Part shown: positions 28,990 through 37,786 of the stretch, one piece after another | Position numbering within the stretch: position 1 is the first letter of the stretch | Layout of the letters: every line of letters starts with the position of its first letter | Source of the DNA: Mitsuaria sp. 7 | GTDB lineage: Bacteria; Pseudomonadota; Gammaproteobacteria; Burkholderiales; Burkholderiaceae_C | DNA: 64,000 nucleotides | Direction of reading: 5' to 3' | Assembly (NCBI RefSeq): GCF_001653795.1 | Contig: NZ_CP011515.1 | Coordinates: forward strand, 62,001 to 126,000 | The notes under the pieces: generated by a model | What the model saw: the letters and a program-made list of their open reading frames with translations, nothing else | Told to the model about the DNA's origin: nothing | The model's database searches: none | Translations under genes and position numbers: made by a program

Positions 28990-29184
28990 TCAGGCGCGGA
29001 CCTTGCCGACGGACTCGACGCGGGAGTTGAAGATCTCCGTCTTTGAATCGCGACGGAGCTTGTCCATCGAGGCGTCGACTTTCTGCATCTCAATCATGGT
29101 GGCTTCCGTCTGGGCCGCTTGCTTCTGGAACTGGGCTGCGTAATCGAGAGGGCTCGAACCCCCTCCGAACAAACCTTGCAACAT
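28990..29184 (-). CDS. Candidate T3SS needle/pilus subunit (HrpA/SctF position, 64 aa)
   Basis: A 64-residue protein: a Gly-rich start (MLQGLFGGGSSPLDYAAQF) followed by a continuous amphipathic helical region (QKQAAQTEATMIEMQKVDASM...SVGKVRA). It is the first gene of the operon that leads to sctI-sctJ-sctK, the position of the pilin hrpA in Hrp1 clusters, and the size fits needle or small pilin subunits. A good ribosome site (AGGAG, 6-7 bases) precedes the ATG. Needle subunits are poorly conserved, so the identification rests mostly on position. Confidence 0.65.
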   Translation of the reverse strand: MLQGLFGGGSSPLDYAAQFQKQAAQTEATMIEMQKVDASMDKLRRDSKTEIFNSRVESVGKVRA

Positions 29185-29222
29185 ATAAATCTCCTGTTAA
29201 GCGCGCGAAGGCGCTGGAACGA

Positions 29223-29251
29223 TCAGTAGCGATGCCTGATCGCGGAGTTCT
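29223..29251 (-). promoter_or_regulatory. Degenerate hrp box before the needle-side operon
   Basis: Read on the minus strand: AGAACT, 16 bases, CTACTGA. Compared with GGAACC-N15/16-CCACNNA it has two mismatches in the -35 part and one in CCAC, with the terminal A kept. It lies about 40 bases upstream of the 64-residue gene, leaving a ~32-base leader containing the ribosome site, a sensible geometry. It is weaker evidence than the box before sctL. Confidence 0.45.
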
Positions 29252-29366
29252 CAGGGCGGGGAGGACCCGGGGCAGCAAGACCTGACGTTCCGGGGATAAT
29301 CCGCGCGCCTTTTTGTGTGTGGACCCCCCACACTTTTGCAAGCCCGCATTCCCAAGGCCCGCCGCC

Positions 29367-30875
29367 ATGCTCCTGACCCTGGTCATCCTCTACCTGCTTG
29401 TCACCATCGCGATCGGCCTCTGGGCCGCCCGGCGCGTGAAGAACACGGCGGACTTCGCCATCGCCGGGCGACACCTGCCCTTGGTGATGATCATCACGAC
29501 GACGTTCGCGACGTGGTTCGGCTCGGAGACCGTGCTGGGCATTCCGGCCAAGTTCGTGCAGACGGGGCTGAACGGCGTCGTGGAGGATCCCTTCGGTGCC
29601 GGGTCGTGCCTGATCCTGGTGGGCCTGTTCTTCGCGGCCAAGCTCTACAAGATGACGCTGCTGACGATCAGCGACTACTACCGCGAGCGCTACGGCCGCG
29701 TGGTGGAGGTGGTCTGCAGCTTCATCATCATCCTGTCCTACCTCGGCTGGGTGGCGGCGCAGGTGACGGCGCTGGGCCTGGTGTTCAAGCTGCTGTCGGG
29801 CGGCGCGATCAGCATCCCCGTGGGCATGATGATCGGCACGGCGTCCATCCTGGCCTACACGCTGTTCGGCGGCATGTGGTCGGTGGCCGTGACCGACTTC
29901 ATCCAGATGATCATCCTGGTGGTCGGCCTGTCCATCATTGCCTGGTTCGCCGCCGACATGGCCGGCGGCGCCGACAAGGTCATCACGCTGGCCAGCAGCC
30001 AGGACATGTTCCGCTTCCTGCCCGAGCCGAGCTTCCACGACATCGTGTTCTTCCTCGGCGCGGCCGTGACGATGATGCTGGGCTCGATCCCGCAGCAGGA
30101 CGTGTTCCAGCGCGTGATGTCGGCCAAGGACATCAAGGCCGCGACGCGCGGCCCGGTCATCGGCGGCCTGTGCTACATCCTGTTCGCCTTCGTGCCGATG
30201 TTCATCGTCGTCAGCGCGCTGATCATCATGCCGGAGGCCGCGAAGCAGCTGATCGCCGAGGATCCGCAGCAGGTCATCCCGCGCCTGGTGATGGACCGCA
30301 TGCCCTTCGTGATGCAGGTGATCTTCTTCGGCGCGCTGCTGTCGGCGCTGAAGTCGACCGCCTCGGCCACGCTGCTGGCGCCGTCGGTGACCTTCGTCGA
30401 GAACATCTGGCGCCAGTTCTTCCCGCGCGTCTCGGACAAGCAGGAACTGCGCACCATGCGCATCGCGGTGCTGCTGTTCTCGGTCTGCGTCTGCGGCTAC
30501 GCGATCGCGCTGCAGGGCACCTCGATCTACGAGATGGTCTCCGGCGCCTACCAGGTGACGCTGGTCGGCGCCTTCGTCCCGCTGGTCTTCGGCCTGTACT
30601 GGAAGCGCGCCACGACGCAGGGCGCGATCTTCGCGATCGTGCTGGGCGTGATCACCTGGCTGCTGTTCATCGCGACCCCGGCCGGCGAGCAGTTCCCGTC
30701 GCAGCTGGCGGGCCTGCTGGCGGGCATCGTCGGCATGCTGATCGGATCGCTGGGACCGCAGGCGATCGCCGATTCGCAGGGGTCGCACCACCGGCTGGCC
30801 GGCGGCACGGCGGAGGGGCCCTCGGGACGTGCGGCGAGCGGCGCGGCGGGCATCAAGGCAGGCATCAAGGCGTAG
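29367..30875 (+). CDS. Sodium:solute symporter (SSS family)
   Basis: A 502-residue integral membrane transporter with about 13 hydrophobic helices. Family features include the early FAIAGRHLPLVMIITTTFATWFGSE segment, the helix-2/3 GIPAKF region, and DYYRERYGRVVEVVCSFIIILSYLGWVAAQ. The substrate cannot be read from sequence. The frame is open to 29313, but MLLTLVILYLLVTIAIGLWAARR at 29367 is the natural membrane-protein start. It is divergent from the T3SS needle operon and followed by fmdB; no link to the T3SS is evident. Confidence 0.87.
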   Translation: MLLTLVILYLLVTIAIGLWAARRVKNTADFAIAGRHLPLVMIITTTFATWFGSETVLGIPAKFVQTGLNGVVEDPFGAGSCLILVGLFFAAKLYKMTLLTISDYYRERYGRVVEVVCSFIIILSYLGWVAAQVTALGLVFKLLSGGAISIPVGMMIGTASILAYTLFGGMWSVAVTDFIQMIILVVGLSIIAWFAADMAGGADKVITLASSQDMFRFLPEPSFHDIVFFLGAAVTMMLGSIPQQDVFQRVMSAKDIKAATRGPVIGGLCYILFAFVPMFIVVSALIIMPEAAKQLIAEDPQQVIPRLVMDRMPFVMQVIFFGALLSALKSTASATLLAPSVTFVENIWRQFFPRVSDKQELRTMRIAVLLFSVCVCGYAIALQGTSIYEMVSGAYQVTLVGAFVPLVFGLYWKRATTQGAIFAIVLGVITWLLFIATPAGEQFPSQLAGLLAGIVGMLIGSLGPQAIADSQGSHHRLAGGTAEGPSGRAASGAAGIKAGIKA

Positions 30876-30891
30876 AGCCCGGTCCGCTCTA

Positions 30892-30897
30892 TATAAT
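30892..30897 (+). promoter_or_regulatory. Candidate -10 element before fmdB-DUF502-aspS
   Basis: An exact TATAAT inside an AT-rich patch (CTCTATATAATTTC) that stands out in this GC-rich DNA, 29 bases upstream of the fmdB ATG. No convincing -35 hexamer is seen 16-18 bases upstream. Confidence 0.45.
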
Positions 30898-30925
30898 TTC
30901 GGGTTTTGACCCGGTTGTCCCCCTC

Positions 30926-31291
30926 ATGCCGATCTACGCCTACCGCTGCGGCGCCTGCGGCCACGCCAAAGACGTGCTGCAGAAGCTGTCCGACGCCCCG
31001 CTGAGCGTCTGCCCCGCCTGTGGCGCGGAGAGTTTCTCGAAGCAGGTCACCGCCGCCGGCTTCCAGCTGAAGGGCTCGGGCTGGTACGCGACCGACTTCC
31101 GCGGCGGCTCGACCGCAGCCGCGGCGACGTCCGCCGCCGCGCCAGCCGCCGGGGCCGACGGGTCTTCGGGCTCGGGTTCGGGCGGCACGCCCGCCGCGTC
31201 GTCCGGATCCCCGGCCTCTTCCGACTCTTCTTCGGGCTCGTCGGCCTCCTCCTCGGGCACGGCCTGCGGCGGCTCCTGCGCCTGCCACTGA
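30926..31291 (+). CDS. FmdB-family zinc-ribbon protein
   Basis: A 121-residue small protein. The first ~60 residues are the FmdB zinc ribbon: MPIYAYRCGACGHAKDVLQKLSDAPLSVCPACGA-type, with two CxxC pairs. They are followed by FQLKGSGWYATDF, common in the family. The rest is a Ser/Gly/Ala-rich low-complexity tail ending GTACGGSCACH, which adds three Cys and a His and might bind metal. It is the first gene of the conserved fmdB-DUF502-aspS block. Its biochemical role is not established in this family. Confidence 0.9.
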   Translation: MPIYAYRCGACGHAKDVLQKLSDAPLSVCPACGAESFSKQVTAAGFQLKGSGWYATDFRGGSTAAAATSAAAPAAGADGSSGSGSGGTPAASSGSPASSDSSSGSSASSSGTACGGSCACH

Positions 31292-31311
31292 CCCCGAGGC
31301 CGGACCCAGGC

Positions 31312-31989
31312 ATGCGCAAGTACATCATCACCGGCCTGCTGGTCTGGCTCCCGCTCGCGATCACCGTCTGGGTGCTGCTGTGGGTGCTCGGCATGATCGA
31401 CGGCGTCTTCGTCTGGCTGCTGTCGGCCGTCGGCGCCGTGCTGCCGCTGGCCGCTCAGGAATCGCTCAAGCAGCTGCACGACATCCCCGGACTGGGGGTC
31501 GTCGTCATGGTGGCGCTGCTGATGCTGACCGGCATGTTCGTCGCGAACATCTTCGGCCAGTGGTGGCTGCGCCAGTGGGACCGGCTGCTCTACAAGATCC
31601 CCATCGTCAAGAGCATCTACAGCTCGGTCAAGCAGGTCTCGGACACGCTGTTCTCGTCCAGCGGCAACGCCTTCCGCGAGGCGGTGCTGGTGCCTTATCC
31701 GCATCAGGGCTCGTGGACCATCGCCTTCGTCACCGGCACGCCGCGCGGCGAGGTCGCCCAGCAGCTGGGCACGCTCAGCGGCGCCGAGCCCGACGAGCAC
31801 GTCGCGCTGTACGTGCCGACGACGCCCAACCCCACCTCGGGCTTCTTCTTGATGATGCCCCGCGCGCAATTGCGGCCCTTGGCGATGAGCGTGGACGAAG
31901 CGCTCAAGTACATCATCTCGATGGGTGTGGTCGCGCCTCAAGGGGATCCTCCCGCGATCGTCCTGCCGGCCGAAGCCACCCGAAATTGA
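31312..31989 (+). CDS. DUF502 family membrane protein
   Basis: A 225-residue protein of unknown function with two N-terminal membrane helices (residues about 5-28 and 58-82). The DUF502 core follows: DRLLYKIPIVKSIYSSVKQVSDTLFSS, REAVLVPYPHQGSWTIAFVTG and YVPTTPNPTSGFFLMMPR. The fmdB-DUF502-aspS order recurs in betaproteobacteria, which supports the call and a housekeeping role. It begins 20 bases after fmdB. Confidence 0.92.
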   Translation: MRKYIITGLLVWLPLAITVWVLLWVLGMIDGVFVWLLSAVGAVLPLAAQESLKQLHDIPGLGVVVMVALLMLTGMFVANIFGQWWLRQWDRLLYKIPIVKSIYSSVKQVSDTLFSSSGNAFREAVLVPYPHQGSWTIAFVTGTPRGEVAQQLGTLSGAEPDEHVALYVPTTPNPTSGFFLMMPRAQLRPLAMSVDEALKYIISMGVVAPQGDPPAIVLPAEATRN

Positions 31990-32167
31990 CCGGGCTGAGC
32001 GCCCCGGCAAGCGCTCAGTCCTGAGGGTCCGCGGGACCCCGCCAGCGCCTTTCGATTGCCTATCCATCCGCTGGCCGCGCCGTCACCGATCGAGCTTCGT
32101 GCCGATCCTGCCTTGACGACGGGCCGCCAGCCCCGCCCCGAACACTGAAGCATTTCCGGAGAACCCC

Positions 32168-33961
32168 ATGCGTACCTGCTATGCCGGCCAAGTCAGCGAG
32201 AAGCTGCTGGACCAGACCGTGACCCTGATGGGCTGGGCCCATCGCAGCCGCGACCACGGCGGCGTCATCTTCATCGAACTGCGCGACCGCGAAGGGCTGG
32301 TGCAGGTCGTCTGCGACCCCGACCGCCCCGAGATGTTCAAGGTGGCCGAGAGCGTGCGCAGCGAGTTCTGCATCAAGGTCGTCGGCAAGGTGCGCGCGCG
32401 CCCGGCCGACAAGCAGAACAGCAACGTCGCCAGCGGCAAGGTCGAAGTCCTGTGCCACGAGCTGGAAGTGCTGAACCCGTCGGTGACGCCGGCCTTCCCG
32501 CTGGACGACGAGAACATCTCCGAGACCACGCGCCTGACGCATCGCGTGCTGGACCTGCGCCGCCCGTACATGCAGAACAACCTGATGCTGCGCTACCGCG
32601 TGGCCATGGAAGCGCGCAAGTTCCTGGACGAGCACGGCTTCGTCGACATCGAGACGCCGATGCTCACCAAGAGCACGCCGGAAGGCGCGCGGGACTACCT
32701 GGTCCCGTCGCGTGTCCATGACGGCATGTTCTTCGCGCTGCCGCAGTCGCCGCAGCTGTTCAAGCAGCTGCTGATGGTGGCGGGCTTCGACCGCTACTAC
32801 CAGATCACCAAGTGCTTCCGCGACGAGGACCTGCGCGCCGACCGCCAGCCCGAGTTCACGCAGATCGACATCGAGACCTCGTTCCTGGGCGAGGAAGAGA
32901 TCCGCGCGATGTTCGAGGGCATGATCCGCCACGTCTTCCGCAAGGCGCTGGACGTCGAGCTGGGCGACTACCCGGTGATGAAGTACTCGGAGGCGATGTA
33001 CCGCTTCGGCTCCGACAAGCCGGACCTGCGCGTCAAGCTCGAGTTCACCGAGCTGACCGACGTGATGGGCGACGTCGACTTCAAGGTCTTCTCCGGTCCG
33101 GCCACGACGCCGGGCGGCCGCGTGGTCGCGCTGCGCGTGCCCGGCGGCGCGACGATGAGCCGCGGCGAGATCGACAGCTACACCGAGTTCGTCAAGATCT
33201 ACGGCGCAAAGGGCCTGGCCTGGATCAAGGTCAATGAAGTGGCCAAGGGCCGCGAGGGCCTGCAGTCGCCGATCGTGAAGAACCTGCACGACAAGGCGGT
33301 CGCGGACATCCTGGCGCGTACCGGCGCGCAGGACGGCGACCTGATCTTCTTCGGCGCGGACAAGGCCAAGGTCGTCAACGACGCGATCGGCGGGCTGCGC
33401 CTGAAGATCGGTCACAGCGAGTTCGGCAAGACCACCGGCCTGTTCGAGGACAAGTGGGCGCCGCTGTGGGTCGTCGACTTCCCGATGTTCGAGGAAGACG
33501 AGGAGAACAAGCGCTGGGCCGCCGTGCACCACCCGTTCACCGCGCCCAAGGACGGCCACGAGGACCTGATGGTCACGGACCCGGGCAAGTGCGTGGCCAA
33601 GGCCTACGACATGGTGCTCAACGGCTGGGAACTGGGCGGCGGTTCGGTGCGTATCCACAAGGCCGACGTGCAGGCCAAGGTCTTCGAGGCGCTGAACATC
33701 AGCCCCGAGGAACAGCGCGTGAAGTTCGGCTTCCTGCTGGACGCGCTGCAGTACGGTGCGCCCCCGCACGGTGGCCTGGCCTTCGGCCTGGACCGCCTGG
33801 TGACGCTGATGACCAAGGCCGAGTCGATCCGCGACGTGATCGCGTTCCCGAAGACGCAGCGCGCGCAGTGCCTGCTGACCGGCGCGCCGTCCTTCGTCGA
33901 CGAGAAGCAGCTCCGCGAGCTGCACATCCGCCTGCGCAACCCGGGCGCCGCGACGGCTTGA
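32168..33961 (+). CDS. aspS: Aspartate--tRNA ligase AspS
   Basis: A 597-residue class II aminoacyl-tRNA synthetase. It has an N-terminal OB-fold anticodon-binding domain ([31 protein letters not shown]), motif 2 ([20 protein letters not shown]), the bacterial GAD insertion domain around residues 280-420, and motif 3 ([13 protein letters not shown]). Full length. A GGAGAA ribosome site lies close upstream of the ATG. A strong terminator follows the gene. Confidence 0.98.
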   Translation: MRTCYAGQVSEKLLDQTVTLMGWAHRSRDHGGVIFIELRDREGLVQVVCDPDRPEMFKVAESVRSEFCIKVVGKVRARPADKQNSNVASGKVEVLCHELEVLNPSVTPAFPLDDENISETTRLTHRVLDLRRPYMQNNLMLRYRVAMEARKFLDEHGFVDIETPMLTKSTPEGARDYLVPSRVHDGMFFALPQSPQLFKQLLMVAGFDRYYQITKCFRDEDLRADRQPEFTQIDIETSFLGEEEIRAMFEGMIRHVFRKALDVELGDYPVMKYSEAMYRFGSDKPDLRVKLEFTELTDVMGDVDFKVFSGPATTPGGRVVALRVPGGATMSRGEIDSYTEFVKIYGAKGLAWIKVNEVAKGREGLQSPIVKNLHDKAVADILARTGAQDGDLIFFGADKAKVVNDAIGGLRLKIGHSEFGKTTGLFEDKWAPLWVVDFPMFEEDEENKRWAAVHHPFTAPKDGHEDLMVTDPGKCVAKAYDMVLNGWELGGGSVRIHKADVQAKVFEALNISPEEQRVKFGFLLDALQYGAPPHGGLAFGLDRLVTLMTKAESIRDVIAFPKTQRAQCLLTGAPSFVDEKQLRELHIRLRNPGAATA

Positions 33962-34021
33962 CGAGCGTCAACCGGCGGTGGCGCTGAAGGCGCCGCCGCA
34001 CGAGCTGCAACGGCAGCAAGC

Positions 34022-34061
34022 ACAACGCCCCGAGGCTCATGCCGTCGGGGCGTTGTCTTTT
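34022..34061 (+). terminator. Rho-independent terminator after aspS
   Basis: A perfect 12-base-pair stem (ACAACGCCCCGA / TCGGGGCGTTGT) with an 11-base loop followed by CTTTTC, 60 bases after the aspS stop. Stem length and T-run make it convincing. Confidence 0.88.
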
Positions 34062-34108
34062 CTGCGGGCGCTTCAGGAAAAGTCTGAGGAAAAGTCTCGG
34101 GAGAAGTT

Positions 34109-34255
34109 TCAGAAGGCCTGCAGCGGAGCGGGGATAGGCGGCGTCTCCGCTTGTGCGGGCAGCATGATGACCAGGCTGAAGATCGCCGCGGTGATCACCG
34201 TGGACAGCACGATGGCGCAGGCGGTGCGGGTGGCGGGAAGCGGGTGGTTTGTCAT
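34109..34255 (-). CDS. Possible small single-pass membrane protein (48 aa)
   Basis: An ATG at 34255 opens a 48-codon frame: MTNHPLPATRTA, a hydrophobic helix (CAIVLSTVITAAIFSLVIML), and a short tail PAQAETPPIPAPLQAF, ending in TGA. The polar-hydrophobic-polar layout and sequence-sensible composition suggest a real small membrane protein or a signal-peptide-bearing one. It is convergent to aspS and divergent to the binding-protein gene. The ribosome site is weak. If it is not a gene, the stretch 34062-34504 holds nothing else I can name. Confidence 0.45.
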   Translation of the reverse strand: MTNHPLPATRTACAIVLSTVITAAIFSLVIMLPAQAETPPIPAPLQAF

Positions 34256-34504
34256 TGGAATAGGGCGTCGAGGAAAGGGGTAGATCCTCCCGTTTTGACC
34301 GGTAGTGCTTCAATGACACGAGTGAGTAGGGGTTCGCTGGTGGCTGACTTGAATGTGCTGGCTCGACCCGCTTATCAGTCGGATTCACTGTCCAGCCGCG
34401 CCACGGCAGTGCCCGCAGCGCCCAGCGTCCGGAAAGACCCCGACCTCCCGCCAAGGCTTCGCTCCCTACACTCCGCGACATCACACGACGTCGGGGAGCG
34501 CGGG

Positions 34505-36103
34505 ATGACACGAAAGCTCATGCTGCTGGCGCTGTGCGCCGGCGTGATCGGGGGCACCGGCGGCGCGGCGTCGACGGCCCAGGCGCAGACGTTGCGCTGG
34601 GCCAGCCAGGGCGACGCCCAGACGATGGACCCGCACTCGCAGAACGAGAGCCTGACCAACGGAATGAACTCGCAGGTCTACGAGCGGCTCACCGCCCGCG
34701 ACCGCCAGCTCAACATCGTGCCGGGTCTTGCCACCGAGTGGACCCAGACCGGTCCCCTGGTCTGGCGCTTCAAGCTGCGCCCCAACGTGAAGTTCCACGA
34801 CGGCTCGGCGTTCACCGCCGACGACGTCATCTACTCGCTGCAGCGGGCCAAGGCGCCGACCTCGCAGGTCGCCGTCTACGCCAACGCGGTCGGCACCGCG
34901 CGCAAGATCGACGACCTCACCGTCGAGATCACCCAGCCGCGCTTCAACCCCATCTTCCTGCAGCACCTGGACCTGCTCTTCATCATGAGCAAGTCCTGGA
35001 GCGAGCAGCACAAGGTGACCAGGCCGCTCAGCTTCAAGGACAACGAGGAGAGCTTCGCCAGCTTCAACATGAACGGCACGGGTCCCTTCATGCTGGTCCG
35101 CCGCCAGCCCGGCATCCGCACCGTCTACAAGCGCAACCCGAACTGGTGGGGCCGCTTCGAGGGCAACGTGCAGGAGGTGCAGTTCACGCCGATCTCGAAC
35201 GACGCGACGCGGCTCGCCGCGCTGGTGTCGGGGGAGGTCGACCTGCTGCTCGACCCGTCGCCGCGCGACGTGCCGCGGCTGCGCGCCACGCCAGGCGTGC
35301 AGGTCATCGAGGGCCTGGAGAACCGCATGATCTTCGTGGGCATGGACCAGGCGCGCGACACCCTGGTGTACGGCCGCGCGCCCAACGGCAAGAACCCGTT
35401 CCAGGACCTGCGCGTGCGGCGCGCGATGTACCAGGCCATCGACATCGACGCCATCCACAAGCGGCTGATGAACGGGCTGTCGCAGCCCACCGGCGGGCTC
35501 ACGCCGTCGCCGCTGGGCGCCTTCGGCGATCCGGCGCTGGAGACGCGTCTGCCGTTCGATCTCGCCGCCGCCCGCAAGGCCATGGCCGACGCCGGTTACG
35601 CGGACGGCTTCGAGGTGACGCTGGACTGCCCCAACAACCGTTACGTCAACGACGAGGGCATCTGCCTGGCGCTGGCGTCGATGTGGTCGCAGATCAAGGT
35701 GAAGGTGAAGGTCAACGCGATGCCGCGCGTCCTCTACTTCCCCAAGCTGGAGCGCTACGAGACCAGCCTCTACCTGATGGGCTGGGGCGGCGCGATCACC
35801 GACGCGGAGACCATCCTGACGCCGGTCTACCGCAGCGACGACAAGCCGTCCGGCGCCGGGTACTACAACTACGGCCGGTCTAAGAATCCGAAGTTCGATC
35901 AGCTCGCGGGCGCTTCCTCGATCGAAGCCGACCCGGTCAAGCGCGAACAGCTGATCCGCGCCGCGCTGCAGGAGTACCGCGAGCAGATCCACGTCCTGCC
36001 GCTGCATCGCCAGGCCGCGCCCTGGGCCGTGAGACAGGGCGTGAAGGCGGTGCACCGCGCCGACAACTGGCTGGACTACGCCTGGGTGACACTGCCGAAA
36101 TGA
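34505..36103 (+). CDS. ABC transporter substrate-binding protein (peptide/nickel type, SBP_bac_5)
   Basis: A 532-residue periplasmic binding protein with a signal peptide (MTRKLMLLALCAGVIGG... to AQAQ). Typical family segments are TLRWASQGDAQTMDPHSQNE, WRFKLRPNVKFHDGSAFTADDVIYSL and RRAMYQAIDIDAI. No permease or ATPase gene is adjacent, so its partner components lie elsewhere. It overlaps the start of ureD (ATGA). Nickel or a nitrogenous ligand is an inference from that coupling; the family mostly binds oligopeptides. Confidence 0.9.
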   Translation: MTRKLMLLALCAGVIGGTGGAASTAQAQTLRWASQGDAQTMDPHSQNESLTNGMNSQVYERLTARDRQLNIVPGLATEWTQTGPLVWRFKLRPNVKFHDGSAFTADDVIYSLQRAKAPTSQVAVYANAVGTARKIDDLTVEITQPRFNPIFLQHLDLLFIMSKSWSEQHKVTRPLSFKDNEESFASFNMNGTGPFMLVRRQPGIRTVYKRNPNWWGRFEGNVQEVQFTPISNDATRLAALVSGEVDLLLDPSPRDVPRLRATPGVQVIEGLENRMIFVGMDQARDTLVYGRAPNGKNPFQDLRVRRAMYQAIDIDAIHKRLMNGLSQPTGGLTPSPLGAFGDPALETRLPFDLAAARKAMADAGYADGFEVTLDCPNNRYVNDEGICLALASMWSQIKVKVKVNAMPRVLYFPKLERYETSLYLMGWGGAITDAETILTPVYRSDDKPSGAGYYNYGRSKNPKFDQLAGASSIEADPVKREQLIRAALQEYREQIHVLPLHRQAAPWAVRQGVKAVHRADNWLDYAWVTLPK

Positions 36104-36951
36104 TCGGCACTCCTGAGAAGCAATGGCTGGCGCGTCTGCGCGCCGATTACCGGACCGAGCGGGGACGTTGCGTCGTCAGCCACGAGCACGAGGGGCCGCT
36201 GCGCCTGTTGAAGAGTCTCTATCCCGAAGGCGAGGCGATCTGCCACAGCGTGCTGGTGCATCCGCCCAGCGGGCTGGTGGGCGGGGACACGTTGGACATC
36301 GCCGTCACGGTGGGCGAGGGCGCCCATGCGCTGGTCACCACGCCGGGCGCGACGCGTTTCTATCGCAGTCCGTCGGGCACGCTGGCGACGCAGCGCGTGC
36401 ACGCGCAACTGGGTGATCACGCCAGGCTGGAATGGCTGCCGCTGGAGGCGATCGCCTATCCCGGCTGCGAGGCGCTGAACGAGGCCCGCTTCGCGCTCGC
36501 GCCCACGGCGGAGCTGCTCGCCTGGGACATCACCGCGCTGGGCCTGCCCGGCGCGGGGCAGCCGTATGCCGCGGGACGTTTCCAGCAGCACCTGGAGATC
36601 CCGGGCGTCTGGCTTGAGCGCGGCCTGCTCGATGCGAGCGACCGCGTGCTCATGGACGGCGACCTCGGACTCGCGGGTCACCGGTGCCTCGGCACGCTGG
36701 TCTTCGCCGCCGGCACCGCGATCACGCGGGAGCGCCGCGAGCAGGCGCTGGACGCGGTCCGCGCGCTGATCGAGGCCGATCCGCTGCGCCTCGCCGCCGG
36801 GGCGACGGCAGCGCAGGACGGTGTGCTGGTGGTGCGCGCGCTGGGTCCGGTGGTCGAGCCGGTCTCGCTGCTGCTGCGCCGCTGCTGGGCGGCCTGGCGT
36901 CAGGTCTTGTGGGGCCTGGACGGCACCTCGCCGCGCCTCTGGGCGATGTAG
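36100..36951 (+). CDS. ureD: Urease accessory protein UreD (orphan in this window)
   Basis: A 283-residue UreD/UreH family protein, which in urease assembly binds apo-urease and receives nickel from UreG. Clear features are LLKSLYPEGEAICHSVLVHPPSGLVGGDTLDI, VTTPGATRFYRS and WLPLEAIAYPGCEA. It is full length. Its ATG overlaps the binding-protein stop. None of ureA, B, C, E, F or G lies within the window, and the next gene is an unrelated GFA protein on the same strand after 169 bases, so here ureD is separated from the genes it normally accompanies. Confidence 0.92.
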   Translation: MIGTPEKQWLARLRADYRTERGRCVVSHEHEGPLRLLKSLYPEGEAICHSVLVHPPSGLVGGDTLDIAVTVGEGAHALVTTPGATRFYRSPSGTLATQRVHAQLGDHARLEWLPLEAIAYPGCEALNEARFALAPTAELLAWDITALGLPGAGQPYAAGRFQQHLEIPGVWLERGLLDASDRVLMDGDLGLAGHRCLGTLVFAAGTAITRERREQALDAVRALIEADPLRLAAGATAAQDGVLVVRALGPVVEPVSLLLRRCWAAWRQVLWGLDGTSPRLWAM

Positions 36952-37120
36952 GCCGGACGTCCTGCGCGATTCCAGGGCAAATCGCCGGCCCGCGCGCATC
37001 CCCCACTCTGGGGACGCCTGTGGATGTCGTTGTGGCAACGATGTCTCAGGGTGGTAGCCAGCGCACCAAGCCAGCGCTTAGCATGGCCTCTCCACAGACG
37101 GTCTCCAGGGAGGTGATCGC

Positions 37121-37525
37121 ATGGCTTCACGTACCGCTTCATGCAGTTGCGGCCAATTGAAGATCGTGGTGCAGGGAGAGCCGCTGGGAACCGGCCTCTG
37201 CCATTGCCTGGCGTGCCAGCGTCGCACGGGCAGTGTCTTCGCGACGCTGGCGGCCTTCGCCGAGCCTTACGAGGTGCTCGGCATCGCGACGGAGTTCGTG
37301 CGCGCCGGGGATCAGGGCGCGCGCTTCCGGTTCCACTTCTGCCCGGTCTGCGGCAGCAACGTCTTCCACACGGAGGAAGGTGTCGAAGGGTCGGTCGGTG
37401 TCGCCGTCGGCGGCTTCGCGGATCCGACTTTCCCGCCGCCTCAGGACTCGGTCTACACCTGCCGCATGCACGGCTGGGTCCGGTTGCCGGAGGAGGTCAG
37501 GACCTACGACAAGGATCCGATGTAG
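37121..37525 (+). CDS. GFA-family zinc-binding protein
   Basis: A 134-residue protein of the glutathione-dependent formaldehyde-activating (GFA) fold. Zinc ligands are seen in ASCSCGQL, GLCHCLACQRRTGS and HFCPVCGSNVFH. Most family members are of unknown function, and only some act in formaldehyde or C-S bond chemistry. A very strong ribosome site (AGGGAGGTGAT) precedes the ATG. It is single-gene in layout, followed by a REP-like inverted repeat pair. Confidence 0.9.
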   Translation: MASRTASCSCGQLKIVVQGEPLGTGLCHCLACQRRTGSVFATLAAFAEPYEVLGIATEFVRAGDQGARFRFHFCPVCGSNVFHTEEGVEGSVGVAVGGFADPTFPPPQDSVYTCRMHGWVRLPEEVRTYDKDPM

Positions 37526-37569
37526 CGGAGAGAGTCAGGCGAAGAGCGCCGCATGACTGCCTAGAGCCC

Positions 37570-37696
37570 GCGCGCTGCGCGCGCCCCTCACCCCCACCCT
37601 CTCCCGCAAGCGGGAGAGGGAGTCCGACTGGACTCCCTTCTTGCTCCCTCTCCCGCTTGCGGGAGAGGGCAGGGGTGAGGGCCAGCGGCGGTGGCA
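37570..37696. repeat. REP-like inverted repeat pair, copy A
   Basis: Two 37-base units in opposite orientation (37586-37622 and 37644-37680) differ at only two positions when one is inverted. Each contains a 24-base palindrome built from CCCTCTCCCGC and its complement, so each can form a tight hairpin. The units carry constant flanks: a GC/CG run on the outer left (37570-37584) and GCCAGCGGCGGTGG on the right. The spacer is 21 bases. The same units, in the other order, occur at 62751-62896. Confidence 0.88.
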
Positions 37697-37786
37697 GTTA
37701 CGCAACCACCGGTCCCGGGCGCCGCGCCTCCGCCATGACTCGTCGGCGGGGCGCCCGGGCCGATGGGGCGTTTCGGCGATCGTCGA

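Noticed and set aside
36952..37120. Start of a urease operon after ureD
   Set aside because: The 169 bases hold no urease gamma-subunit start; the next gene is a GFA protein with its own strong ribosome site.
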